Positions 9,532-19,572 of a DNA stretch of 64,000 nt are shown here, piece by piece. The notes beneath the pieces are model-generated. The model saw nothing but the letters and a program-made list of their open reading frames with translations. It was not told where the DNA came from and did not search any database. The stretch is from Porphyra umbilicalis (Eukaryota > Rhodophyta > Bangiophyceae > Bangiales > Bangiaceae), in the NCBI GenBank assembly GCA_002049455.2, contig KV918870.1, forward strand, positions 149,355 through 213,354, read 5' to 3'. The translations under genes were made by a program, and so were the position numbers. Each line of letters opens with the position of its first letter. The first letter of the stretch is position 1.

Positions 9532-11014
9532 CCTACTTGGTGCGTTCCGTGCTACCCCCCCGCCGTCGACGGTGAGGGAGGGCACTCGAGGTATTGACTC
9601 GAGGGCCCAACCGACTCCTGACTCGGCGGAGGGTGTGCAAGGCGGGGGAGCGGCGCGAGAGTTACCCCGGGGTATTGACCCGGGGTTCCCGACGCACTTC
9701 TCCTCCGCGACCGCTCCAGAGGCTGGGGGGTGGCCTACTCAAACCACCCCGACACCCCCAACTCGGGTGGTGCCGCCCAAGATTGTGGTGAACCACCCGT
9801 ACTACCAGGTGATGTTCGATTGTGAGATCTACGCGCTAGACAACAAGTCGGTTGCCTACACGCGGCGCCAGGCCCGTACTCTGGCCCGGCGCAAGAAGGA
9901 GGTGGCTCAGTCCTTCGGGGTGAACGACGAGTGGGATGGTTCCCCCCCGGCCAAGGTCTTCCAGTTCTTGCGCAAGTTTGCCAAGGCCTGTGACGTCAAC
10001 AACCTCTCCGAAGGCGAAGCCTTCTACATCCTTCAAGACTTTACGAAGGAACCTCTCAAGTCAGAGGTGATGATGGTTATGCCAACTCGCCGGGCGGGTA
10101 ACCCCGGCGAGGTCACTTCATACTTGGATCTCATCAACTGGATGATTCGGCGTCACGTCGACGAGGCCTCGGTGGCTACTCTAGTCGAGACCCTGAACGT
10201 CGCGGTCCAACGGGACGACGAGGACGAGTTGTCCTTCGCCGAGCGCCTCCGCCGCCTCAACACCGAGTGCGGGTTCATGTACGGGGAGGGCGCCCTCAAG
10301 GGGCGCTTTGTGGAAGGTGTCCACCGCGCGGCGCGCGCCACTGTGCGCGAGCGCAACACCCCCGGCATGACTATGGCGGAGCTGGCTCGCGTCGCCCAGA
10401 CTAAGGGCGACGAACACCGCTGGCTACGACTTGAGCAGCACAAGGAGCGGACCAAGGAGCGAGAAGCGCTCGCGGAGGAGAACCGTCTCCGGCGGCAAGC
10501 TCGTGCGGCCGCCCTTCCCCGGATCACTGGGGGGACGCGGGGTTATCAACCACGGGACGCCCCTGTCCGGACCGTCGGGTCCGTGGGTGCCCCCACTCCG
10601 GGCCCCCGGTACGATGGATCCCGACCCAAGACTCCGGGCGGCTCGACTCCCGGGGGCCACGACAACTCGCGCTACCGCTCCCGACCGAGGGATGGGCCTT
10701 CCCGACCCGAATCCCGGTCGGAAGAGTACCCTTGCTGGCAGTGTGGCAAGGTGGGCCATTGGGCCGAGGTGTGCCCCGACTTGGACGCACGCCTACGCGA
10801 CCGATTGGCCATAGCCAGTCTGTGGTCCCCTCTCGGGACGTCCTCGGGCTCCCGCGATATCCCGCGAGCGGGCCGGCGAGTAGCCGTTGCCACTCCCCAC
10901 GAGGACTCCAGCTCAAGCGGCGAGGAGTCAACGCCGCTTGAGAAGGGGGAACCGCGGACCGAGCCCGAGTGCGGACCCACCACCTCCTCTGAGTCCGAGG
11001 AGGGAAACGAGTAA
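9532..11014 (+). pseudogene. gag: gag of gypsy element 1, C-terminal part
   Basis: This is the rest of gypsy gag after the copia insertion. It has a helical capsid-like region (about 9790-10500), long charged helices (EQHKERTKEREALAEENR) and a CCHC zinc knuckle, CWQCGKVGHWAEVC, near 10733-10774. A serine/glutamate-rich tail ends at TAA 11012-11014. The frame is the one that would continue from 4576 before insertion. The pol frame differs from gag and starts about 60 bases later, so pol needs reinitiation, a bypass or a subgenomic RNA. Confidence 0.9.
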
Positions 11015-11073
11015 CCACCGGTGTTGGGCCCTCCCCGCGGCAACCGGTAGACCCAACCCGGGACGTGGATAAG

Positions 11074-14000
11074 ATGCCAGTACGCATCCTATCCCGACCC
11101 AAGGGGATCCGCCCCCGGGACGCACCCCTCCCGAAGGGGGTAAGCGGCCAGAATGTGGTGGCCATCCTGACGGGGTCCAACTACCAGGTGGCCAGTCGCG
11201 TCTGGCTGGACGCGGGGCGTGAGCTAGCCCTCCGCGTCATCGTCGACACGGGGTCGGGTGTCTCCCTAGTACGGGAAGCGCTACTCCCCCCGGAGATGGA
11301 GGTGGCGCCCTTAGACGCGGCGACCGCCCAGTTGTTTGACGTGAATGGGGGACTCCTCCCCATCACGGGCACCGTGACTCTTACGGTGCGAGTCGGCACT
11401 TACTCCACCCCAGTCACGTGTGGGGTAGTGCCGGGCATGTCGGTCCCCCTACTCCTAGGGACCGACTACACGGACGTCCATGTCCCTAACATTTGTGGGC
11501 CCAAGGGATACATCCGGTTACTAAACGGATGTAGGGTCCCCATCCTCCGTCGAGGTAAGACGGTGTCGTATGCCCGGGCGGACCAACCCCAGTCGGGGAC
11601 CGCTAGTGAGGCGGACACCAAGGTGCACCTAGCACGCGAGGTGGTTATACCCCCGAGGTCCCGAGGATACGTCCCAGTACAGACGTCGTTCCAAGGGAAT
11701 GGGGTCATCACCCAGCGCCATCGGGTGTATGAGCGCCACCGCGTGCATGTTGCAACTGGCACCATGGACTGCACCGCCAACCAGACGTGGTGGGTGGAGG
11801 TAACCCATACGGGGAACACGAGTAAGCGACTCCCCAAGGGCATGGTCATGGGGCATATGTCGGCCTACTCCGGTACGGTAGCCGCCATATCCCGAGAGGA
11901 CTGGGCTGCACTCAGCCCCAGTCCGACCACCGCGCCCGACGCCACGGACCCCGTGGAGGAGCCCCACGTTCATACTTCGAACGTGCCCGAGGGGCTGCGG
12001 CCTCAAGTGCTCGTCCTACTGGAGAAGCACCGAGCCCTCTGGAGTGGGCACTTGGGATCCATCAAGGCCACGGAGCACCGGATCGAGTTGAAGCCGGGCT
12101 CCAAGCCCGTCCGGCTCAACCCCTACCGGATGGGTCCCCGAACTAGGGAACTCATCAAGGCCCAAGTCGACCGAATGCTCAAGCTCGAAGTTATAGAGCC
12201 CAGCCAGAGTGAATGGGCTAGCCCGGTGGTACTCATCCCGAAGCCCGACGGGAGTCCCCGGTTCTGCATCGACTATCGGCAGTTGAACGAGCGCACAGTA
12301 CGCGACTCGTATCCACTACCCCGGATGGACGACTGCCTCGACTCCTTAGGGGATGCACAGTTCTTCTCCACGTTGGACTGCAACGCGGGGTACTGGCAGA
12401 TCCCCCTAGCCGAGGAGGACAAGCCGAAGACGGCATTCACTTGCCACTGTGGGACGTACCAGTGTACGCGTCTTCCGTTTGGCCTGTGCAATGCCCCTGC
12501 CACTTTCCAGCGGGCTATTGACATGATCCTATCCGGAGTCAAGTGGCAGAATGTGCTCGTCTACTTAGACGACCTCATCATCTTCTCCGCCGATGCCGAG
12601 TCGCACCTGTCCCACTTGGACACGGTGCTTACCTTACTCGGGAAGCACGGGGTCACACTCAAGGCACAGAAGTGCCACCTCTTTACTAATGAGGTGGAGT
12701 ACCTTGGCCATGTCGTACGGCACGGACGCTTGAGTGTTAACGAGAAGAACCTCAAGGCCATCAAGAAGGCCAGCTTCCCCCAGACCCAAACCCAACTTAG
12801 GAGTTTCCTGGGGATGTGCAACGTCTACCGTCGGTTCACGGTAGACTTCGCTAAGACCGCGAAGCCGCTGAACAACCTAAACAGCGTAAAGCTTCCGAAG
12901 CTGTTGAGTCCCCCTACCCCGGAGGAACAGAACGCGTTCGACAAACTACGCGAACAGCTATGCCACCCGCCCATCCTTGCGATACCGCGCAAGGAGGGGA
13001 AGTACATCATCGATGTGGACGCTAGCTACGACCAGCTAGGGTGCTGCCTACTACAGCAGCAACCCGATGGCAAGTACCTGCCCGTAGGCTACTTCAGTAA
13101 GGGCCTACTACTGGCGGAGAAGAACTACACCGTCACCGAGATTGAGGGACAAGGTGTGGTGTGGGCGGTCGGTTTACTACGACCGTACATCGAAGGCACC
13201 AAGTTCCTCATCCGGTGTGACCACAAGGCACTGAAGTGGATACTAACCACGACGGCCTGCACCAACAATCGACTCAATCGTTGGCGCATCCTCCTCTCGG
13301 AGTTCTACTATGATGTGGAGTACAAGCCCGGCCCCCAACATGCGGTGGCCGACGCTCTGTCCCGCATCCCGACTGAGGGGCTGGACACGGGACCCATCTC
13401 CCAGGAGATCCCCACAGTCGGGGTGACCACTCGATCGGGGGCGGTACTCGACCCCCGACTCCCCGAGAACAGGGAGACTGCCCGCATACCCCTGGGCGAA
13501 CTAGTCCAGAAGCAGGCGACAGACGAGTTCTGTCAGGGGGTCAAGAAGTTACTTGATACCCCCACCCCCACGCGCTTCTACGAGAACGCAGACGGGTTGT
13601 TGTGCCGTCGCGGACACCGCGAGGGGACCCAGCAGGTACTGGTCCCCCAGTCCCTAGTCAAGGACGTATTACGGGCGGAGCACTCCTCCCCCTTGGCCGC
13701 GCATCCAGGTGGGACGCGCATGTACCAGACCCTGCGGGACCAATACTACTGGCCCTCGCTGGCGATGCATGTGTTCGGGTGGGTGGCAGCTTGCCCCACC
13801 TGTGCTGAGAACCGGCTCATGGGTACGCAGAGTAAAGCGTTCATGAGGTTGTTCCCCGCGACGGAACCCTTCGCAGCGCTGGCCATTGACTTACTTGGCC
13901 CCCTGCCCAGGACCCCCGAAGGATATGAGTATATCCTAGTTATTTGTGACCGATTTACTAAGGTCACTCGGGCGGTCCCGCTTCGAGACATCACGGCTCT

Positions 14001-14886
14001 GGATGTTCTCAGCGCGTTCCTCGACACGTGGGTTGCTAGCTATGGGATCCCCGATTCAGTTCTATCGGATAACGGACCCCAATTCGCTGCCGTACTCTGG
14101 CAAGGGGTACTCAAGACCCTGGGTATTGACACTAACTATGCCACCCCTTACCACCCACAAACTAATGGGCAGGTCGAACGGTTTAATAAGACCTTAGTTA
14201 AGCAACTACGCCACTACGTAATCGACCACGTAGTTACGTGGTCCCGATACTTAAGCCTGGTAGTAACGGCTTACAATTCGCAAGTGCATAGTAGCACCGG
14301 GCAGATCCCCTTTGCGTTCGTAAGCCCCCGACGGCTTACTCCCGTGGTCCTCGAGCGACTTACAGCGGGTACCGACACCGGGGAGATAGTAACCCCCGGG
14401 CGAGCCAAGGAGAATTTCCTCCAGCGCCTTGACTCCCTTATCCCCCTAGTACGGGAGACCATGGAGAAGGCACAGGCCCGGTACAAACGAGCATTCGACA
14501 AGCGCGTACAGACTCGCCGCGAAGCGCTCCAAGTCGGAGACTGGGTATTCGTGAACTCCCACGAGAACCAGGGGGGTCAGCTCGTCTTAAAGACACTGGG
14601 ACCCTACCAGATCTTGAAGACAGACGGGCGTCGGCTTACCATCGAAAGTGACGATGGTATTCGGACCATCAATGGGAACCACGCCACCCGGGCCCCGGAA
14701 CCACCCGAGGGGGACCCGGCGTGGGCGCGGGCACTGGCCGCGTGGCGGGTCCCGTCCCTCCCCTCATCGGCCAGTAAACCGATTGAGGCTGTCTTCGACC
14801 GCTTTGTCGGACAGGGGTACGATGACCAAGAGCGACTCATGCTCAAGGTCAGGTGGTTCGGGTATGGACCCCGGGAGGACTCCTGA
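11074..14886 (+). CDS. pol: gypsy element 1 pol polyprotein (chromodomain cut by TGA)
   Basis: About 1270 residues from ATG 11074 (an upstream GTG at 11065 is in frame). Domains: aspartic protease VIVDTGSGVSL (about residue 58 from the ATG); RT with FCIDYRQLN, TLDCNAGYWQI and YLDDLIIFS (about 497); RNase H with DVDASYDQLG and RCDHKALKWIL; integrase zinc site with HPGGTRMYQT and CPTC (about 870-910); integrase core with DLLGPL (about 940), LSDNGPQF (about 1000) and NGQVERFNKT (about 1035). The end, KVRWFGYGPREDS, is the start of a chromodomain, but TGA 14884-14886 falls where chromodomains have Trp. The same frame stays open to TAA 14965-14967 and gives the expected chromodomain helix (YVEDLPAEKVRQH). 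All enzymatic motifs are intact; only the C-terminal targeting module is lost. Confidence 0.95.
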   Translation: MPVRILSRPKGIRPRDAPLPKGVSGQNVVAILTGSNYQVASRVWLDAGRELALRVIVDTGSGVSLVREALLPPEMEVAPLDAATAQLFDVNGGLLPITGTVTLTVRVGTYSTPVTCGVVPGMSVPLLLGTDYTDVHVPNICGPKGYIRLLNGCRVPILRRGKTVSYARADQPQSGTASEADTKVHLAREVVIPPRSRGYVPVQTSFQGNGVITQRHRVYERHRVHVATGTMDCTANQTWWVEVTHTGNTSKRLPKGMVMGHMSAYSGTVAAISREDWAALSPSPTTAPDATDPVEEPHVHTSNVPEGLRPQVLVLLEKHRALWSGHLGSIKATEHRIELKPGSKPVRLNPYRMGPRTRELIKAQVDRMLKLEVIEPSQSEWASPVVLIPKPDGSPRFCIDYRQLNERTVRDSYPLPRMDDCLDSLGDAQFFSTLDCNAGYWQIPLAEEDKPKTAFTCHCGTYQCTRLPFGLCNAPATFQRAIDMILSGVKWQNVLVYLDDLIIFSADAESHLSHLDTVLTLLGKHGVTLKAQKCHLFTNEVEYLGHVVRHGRLSVNEKNLKAIKKASFPQTQTQLRSFLGMCNVYRRFTVDFAKTAKPLNNLNSVKLPKLLSPPTPEEQNAFDKLREQLCHPPILAIPRKEGKYIIDVDASYDQLGCCLLQQQPDGKYLPVGYFSKGLLLAEKNYTVTEIEGQGVVWAVGLLRPYIEGTKFLIRCDHKALKWILTTTACTNNRLNRWRILLSEFYYDVEYKPGPQHAVADALSRIPTEGLDTGPISQEIPTVGVTTRSGAVLDPRLPENRETARIPLGELVQKQATDEFCQGVKKLLDTPTPTRFYENADGLLCRRGHREGTQQVLVPQSLVKDVLRAEHSSPLAAHPGGTRMYQTLRDQYYWPSLAMHVFGWVAACPTCAENRLMGTQSKAFMRLFPATEPFAALAIDLLGPLPRTPEGYEYILVICDRFTKVTRAVPLRDITALDVLSAFLDTWVASYGIPDSVLSDNGPQFAAVLWQGVLKTLGIDTNYATPYHPQTNGQVERFNKTLVKQLRHYVIDHVVTWSRYLSLVVTAYNSQVHSSTGQIPFAFVSPRRLTPVVLERLTAGTDTGEIVTPGRAKENFLQRLDSLIPLVRETMEKAQARYKRAFDKRVQTRREALQVGDWVFVNSHENQGGQLVLKTLGPYQILKTDGRRLTIESDDGIRTINGNHATRAPEPPEGDPAWARALAAWRVPSLPSSASKPIEAVFDRFVGQGYDDQERLMLKVRWFGYGPREDS

Positions 14887-14967
14887 CACTATGTGGAGGA
14901 CCTCCCGGCGGAGAAGGTCCGCCAGCACTGTGTGCGGCACCGGCTCACAATGAGAGGAAGGGTATAA
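14887..14967 (+). pseudogene. orphaned 3' end of the pol chromodomain
   Basis: After the TGA, 26 codons stay in the pol frame and encode HYVEDLPAEKVRQHCV, matching the end of a chromodomain. A single TGG-to-TGA change at the conserved Trp explains the truncation. Stop-codon readthrough is an alternative. Confidence 0.75.
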
Positions 14968-15104
14968 AACAACTAACAACCCCCAGTACGGGGTACCCCT
15001 CGCACACACCCCCGACAATAGATCCAACCCAACTAGGGACAAGCCCACAGGGGGCCGGGTCGCGCCTCACTGAGCGCCCCGGCGCCCCACTCAAACCTGG
15101 GTAC

Positions 15105-17449
15105 CTACTCCCTACCCGGCGAGTGCGGGCGGTCGTCGCGGACGTACCCCCCAAACTGGTCGTAACCCGAATGGTCCGGGTACTCCTGGGCCGACCCCCG
15201 GTCCGAGGGGCCCGGCCCCCACGACGAGCGCGGCACCCTACTCGGTGCCGCCCCCGTCGCGGCATACCCCCCACCAATGGAGGGGTAGCCGCCCCCATGG
15301 TAGGGCGCGGCCGAGCCCGCAGGCTCCCCGGCGTACGGGACCCGACTGGGGCCCCCGCCCGCCGAAGTCCCCGCGGGCGCAGCCGCCTTCCGCTGGCCAT
15401 GCCCCTCCAAGCGGGAGGCCATCTGGTAACCGATGGCCTCTGGGGTGGTGTCCACCAGGAACTGCGCGGCTGCGGCAGACCGGGGGGACGCGGGGTCCCG
15501 CAGTACGGACCCCGCCGCCCGGGTGACCCACGCCAGGGTGTCCACCAGGGAGGCAACTACCGCCTCCCCATGGGCCACCCTCAGCGCCCCCGCCGCACTT
15601 GGGTAGGTGGTCGCCAAGGCGTGGGCGCACCGCGGGGTAACGTACCCCCAGCTGAGGCTCTGCCCCGCCCCAAGGGCCGGGTAGTACGGCACCCCCGGCG
15701 AGGCAAACGTCGGACGGCCCGACCGCCCGGCGGGGGATGCCCCCGCCCGGGTGGTCCGCCGGACAGCGCCCCCACGAGCAGGGGGGCGCTCGGCAGTACC
15801 TCGGGTACGCTTGCGCTGCTGGGGGGCACTGGCCCCCGGCGCACCCCAACCCGAGTTCGGTGGGGGCGACGTCGCCGTTACCCCCGCCGAGTAGGGGTAA
15901 GCCAGGTCACCCAGGCCCTCTCGGAGGCCTATGCGCCCGGCCACCAGGCGTGTGTCACAGTGGACAAACGCCCGAGGCGCCTCGCCCTCCTCCCCGCCAA
16001 CTCGGCGGGCCAGGTAGGGCCCGGCCGCCTCCCAGTCCAAAGACTGGTGAAGGTCCAGCAACTCGCTGAGGTAGGCGTGCGCGTCCGGGCCGGCCCCCTC
16101 CGCCACGTTGGCGAGGCGGAGCCCCACCAGACGCCCCACTATGGCGGCTGGCAGGTGCCAGAGGTACCCCTTAGTCCGGGCGGAGGCATACCACACCCCC
16201 ACTACCTCCAGCACCCACTGGGTAGCGAGGATGGCCGCCGCTGGGGTAGACTCCCCCCGGCGGAGCGCAGTGCCGAAGTAGGCCACTATGCGCGGCATCC
16301 GGGCCGGAAACCCGAAGGGCACCTCCATGGCCGACCACCAGGACGGCGTCGGGACGTAGTATGCCCGCCGCGTCGAGGTGTGGACCTGGGAACTCTCCAC
16401 TTGAGAGGCCCGCACCAGGATGCCCGACGCGTCCCGCACCCGGCGTTCGGTGCGGGCTTCCTGGTGGTGGAAGTGGGGGTCCGTCTCCCCCAAGTACGGG
16501 GGGGAGCAACACGCCCACTCCCACGCCACGACGGGCGGCACGTCGTCGGCGGTGGCCCCGTCCATAACATTGGACAGGCGCGCGGCCACGCGCTCCACCC
16601 ACGGCGCGTCCCCCGCCTCCTGTAGGGCGGGGAGGTCCGTGGCCACCCCGGCAGGCAGTTCGTACTGCACGGGGTGGCGCGCCAGCCAGCGCTGCCAAGC
16701 CGGGCCCTGCTTGGGCAGCGGGATCGCCGAGTAAAGCGCCCGCAAGCGGCACTCCCCCATCTGACTGGGGGCAGCCGGGGGCGTCCACTGAACCAACGCC
16801 CCCGGCTCCGAAAGCCCCGCCTCCCCCATTGCCGGTAGGCGCTCCCGGCGCGGCACCGGCGGGGGGGACTCCTGCTCCATGGGATCATCCCCCGCCTCGC
16901 CCGGCTCCGCTGCCGCCGCCGGGGGAGTGGCCGGCCGGCTGGGCGGCAGCGGCACGCGCGCCGCCACCCCGCGGGACCCGACCGCGTCCTCCTCGGCCGA
17001 CCGCGTCGGCGCACTTGACGCGCGGGAGGCCGACGCCGACCCCGCCGACGACTTGGACCGGCGGGGGGGAGGCGGCGGCTGGGTTGCTTGACTCCCCGCC
17101 GCCGACGACTCCCGGCTCGGGGACGCGGCGTTGGCCTGGCGCGCCCGGCGGGCTGCCTTGCCCCGGGACGCCGCCACGGCTGCGCCACTTGACTTGGTGG
17201 CGCCGGCCGGCGTGGCAGTTGCCGACGCCGCCGCCCCGCCAACCCGCGGGGTGGCCGCCGTCGAGGCCTTGGCCTTGGGGCGCCCATACTCCCCGGCGCC
17301 CAGCCCACCCGCGGGGACCCCGCCGCAGGGCTGCCCGACTTGGCCGTGGCCGACGCCGGCGTCCCACTCGGCGCCGGCGTGGCGCGCCCCGCACTTGGGG
17401 AAGCCATCTCCTCGGTCGGCGCCACTGCAGTCGACCGAGAGGAGGCCAT
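15105..17449 (-). CDS. long antisense accessory ORF of gypsy element 1
   Basis: A minus-strand ORF of 690 codons (15105-17177, starting only at GTG) lies between pol and the 3' LTR, transcribed against gag-pol. A better N-terminus begins at ATG 17449 (MASSRSTAVAPTEEMASPS) but is in another frame, so a one-base indel, an intron or frameshifting near 17290 is needed to join them. The N-terminal third is low-complexity, basic and Ser/Ala/Pro-rich. The middle (about 15900-16750) looks like a globular, Trp-rich domain, with motifs AWQRWLARHPVQYEL, PTPSWWSAMEVPFGFP and GYLWHLPAAIVGRLVG. The tail is Gly/Tyr/Ser-rich. I recognise no family. A GAG, RT or envelope relation is not visible, and there is no signal peptide. 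A TATA-like CATAAAAAG lies at 17606-17614 on the minus strand, about 155 bases upstream. Confidence 0.7.
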
Positions 17450-18040
17450 AGCCGCCGCGCCCGACTAAGAGGGGCGGCGAGGGGGAGGGAGGTGCCCCGC
17501 GCGGTGAGGGACACGGGGGGGGAGGCTCTCAACTTGAGTAGCGGTGGAGGGGGGGACGGTGACGGTCGGCAGTGGACGGCGTCCCCGTCTAACCCCCGCC
17601 TACCCCCTTTTTATGAGCCCCTGTGTGGGGACAGGGGCCCTTACCCCGGGCCCCCTCAGCCCCGCCCCGCGGGCCACTCCCCCTGGACGACTCCCCACGG
17701 GGGAGGGCCGCGCAACAGCCCCCCAGGTGGGGGGGCGGGCGGGTGCCATACTGGGCACCCGCCCCCCTGTGGGCCCGCCGGGCACGGTTAGCGGGCCCGC
17801 GCCGGACACGCGGCAGCACCCCTGGCTCCCGCGGCCGTGTCCATCATACGGCGACGGCGCGTACCCCCTTGCCCCGGCGGGGGGCGCCCCTACGATCCGG
17901 AACCGCCATCGCTGGCGAGGACCGGGGCAGCGCCCGGGCCCCACACTGGGGAGCCCGGCGGCTAGCTGTCCTGGCCCGCCCGCCCCACTCGGGCGGGCCC
18001 GCCCCCCCTGGCTCTGGGCCGCCGGGACGGCGACCCCTTT

Positions 18041-18052
18041 AGAAGGGGGAAT
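18041..18052 (+). promoter_or_regulatory. polypurine tract of gypsy element 1
   Basis: AGAAGGGGGA ends two bases before the 3' LTR start at 18053. A purine run at this place serves as primer for plus-strand DNA synthesis. Confidence 0.8.
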
Positions 18053-18781
18053 TGTGACGGTCCGTCACATGGCCCCCACACTCCGGGATCCAGATTCCCC
18101 GGAAATATGCCCCACTCACGCATGTTTCAAATGGTTCCGTTGGCGACCCACTTGTGATCATCTCGTGGCTCACCAACCACAACCGCAATCCCAATACTTC
18201 CCTGGGATTCATAACCCCCTCGAGCGGGCCCCTACTTAAGGTCCTAATTTTGTGTAAACCCCACTTGGATTATCGACTTATGTTACTTTGTGCCCCTGAC
18301 TCCGGGGCGCCACGAGGGTGTCACGTAGCACCCTTCCCCCCGCCTCTACTCAAGGCGGTATTCGAAGCTGCGGCCGTCCTCCGGGTTATGAGCCCAGTGG
18401 GCCCTGAGGAGAGGGCTTTCCGTGGGTCCTTTGAGGGTGTCTGAGGAGGGGTTTCCGAGGGTCCTTTGAGGGAGTCTGGGGAGGGTTTTCCGAGGGTCCT
18501 TTGAGGGTGTCTGAGGAGGGTTTTCCGAGGGTCCGAGGGGAACGGATGGGATAAGAGGGTGAGGCGTGAGTGTCGCCTCGAGGCCTTCGACGCGGGCAAG
18601 TAAACTTCCGGTCACACAACTCGTGTTTGTCGCTCGGGGCGCCTTCCCCCGGTCGACGCCGTGCGTGTGTGCTCTTCGGGATTTCCTTCCGGGGCGGGTA
18701 TTCCGCGACAGGACTACCCGGCGACACGGTTTGGCTCGCCCTCCCCCCAACTGGGTGGGGTGGGCTGAGCGTGTTGTCACC
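18053..18781 (+). repeat. 3' LTR of gypsy element 1
   Basis: A 729-bp copy of 2907-3636, with scattered single-base differences. The last base is C where the 5' LTR has A, so this LTR ends GTCACC and its terminal dinucleotide is damaged. The duplication AGCAT follows at 18782-18786. Confidence 0.9.
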
Positions 18782-19572
18782 AGCATAAGTCCCACAACGT
18801 GCGGCTCGCAAGGGCGTGCAGCCGCGGGTTGGTCGCTGTGACCGGCCATTTCTGGAAGGTGTCTGCAGTAGGCTGGAGGAGGGACGACGGCAAATAGGCA
18901 CGAAAAGCGATGAGCAAGTTGGGGACCGACGCAACTGTGACACCCATTCGAAACGACCCGAGAAGAAACGTTCTGGGGAGATACCCTACGACATTGTACG
19001 TCGTCTTCCCGTTGACGTCGCCGGCACCGTCCAGGGTCAAGGCCACAGTGTCGGCGCACCGGACAGCCGCGTCCACGCGGGCCGCGACTTGCCCACTGGC
19101 AGTGTTCAGGCGCGAGCGCCCCACCTTCCTCGGATCACCAGGTCCTGAAAAGCGACCACCAGAGACAAGCAAAAAGAAACTCTTCCACTCGGGCGAGTGA
19201 AACACGGAAAAGGGCAAGCCGCCCCTGAACATCAGTGTTGCACACCGTTGCTCCCAGTCATCCAAAACAACAGGGTTCAAGGTTGGCAACATCTCGGCGC
19301 CCGAGGAGCCTCCTCGACCCGCCGTGATCCCCTCCACTGAGCTTACGGCGGCACCCAGCACCGAAGCCCGCATCGTAGGATCAAGTGCATGCGCCTCTTC
19401 ACATTCCAAAAGATGCTCCTTCGCCCGTGTAGCGTTGTGGGACATGTTACGGTAAGTTGTGCGAAGTGGGGCGGGACACGACAGTAGCCGCGTACCATCC
19501 ACAACCGTTATCTTGATGAACCTCCACATTGGTGCAGACGCCTTCTCCTTGCGAATGGGGTAAGGCACCATG
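18782..19572 (-). pseudogene. hAT-family transposase, N-terminal part
   Basis: From ATG 19572 (MVPYPIRKEKASAPMWRFIK) this reads as the N-terminal part of a hAT transposase. It has a BED-like zinc-finger remnant (a Cys after LLS, then ATRAKEHLLECEEAH), a linker, then the DUF659-type segment PFSVFHSPEWKSFFLL and the D-bearing VALTLDGAGDVNGKTTYNVV. The frame runs open to the gypsy insertion, ending LWDLCW, and resumes at 2901 with CSDNAS. The orientation and residue order show that the two parts are one gene split by the 15.9-kb insertion. Confidence 0.85.

Larger units (their letters stand above)
2907..18781 (+). mobile_element. Ty3/gypsy LTR retrotransposon 1 (chromovirus-like)
   Basis: This complete element lies in the hAT gene and contains a copia element. 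Order: 5' LTR 2907-3636; gag 3721-11014 (split by copia); pol 11074-14886; long antisense ORF 15105-17449; polypurine tract 18041-18050; 3' LTR 18053-18781. Without the copia insertion and its duplicated target it would be about 10.9 kb, large because of about 3 kb between pol and the 3' LTR. The two LTRs differ at only about eight positions by eye, so insertion was fairly recent. Integrase follows RNase H, and pol ends in a chromodomain-like segment, as in chromoviruses. A TGA cuts that chromodomain. Confidence 0.92.
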
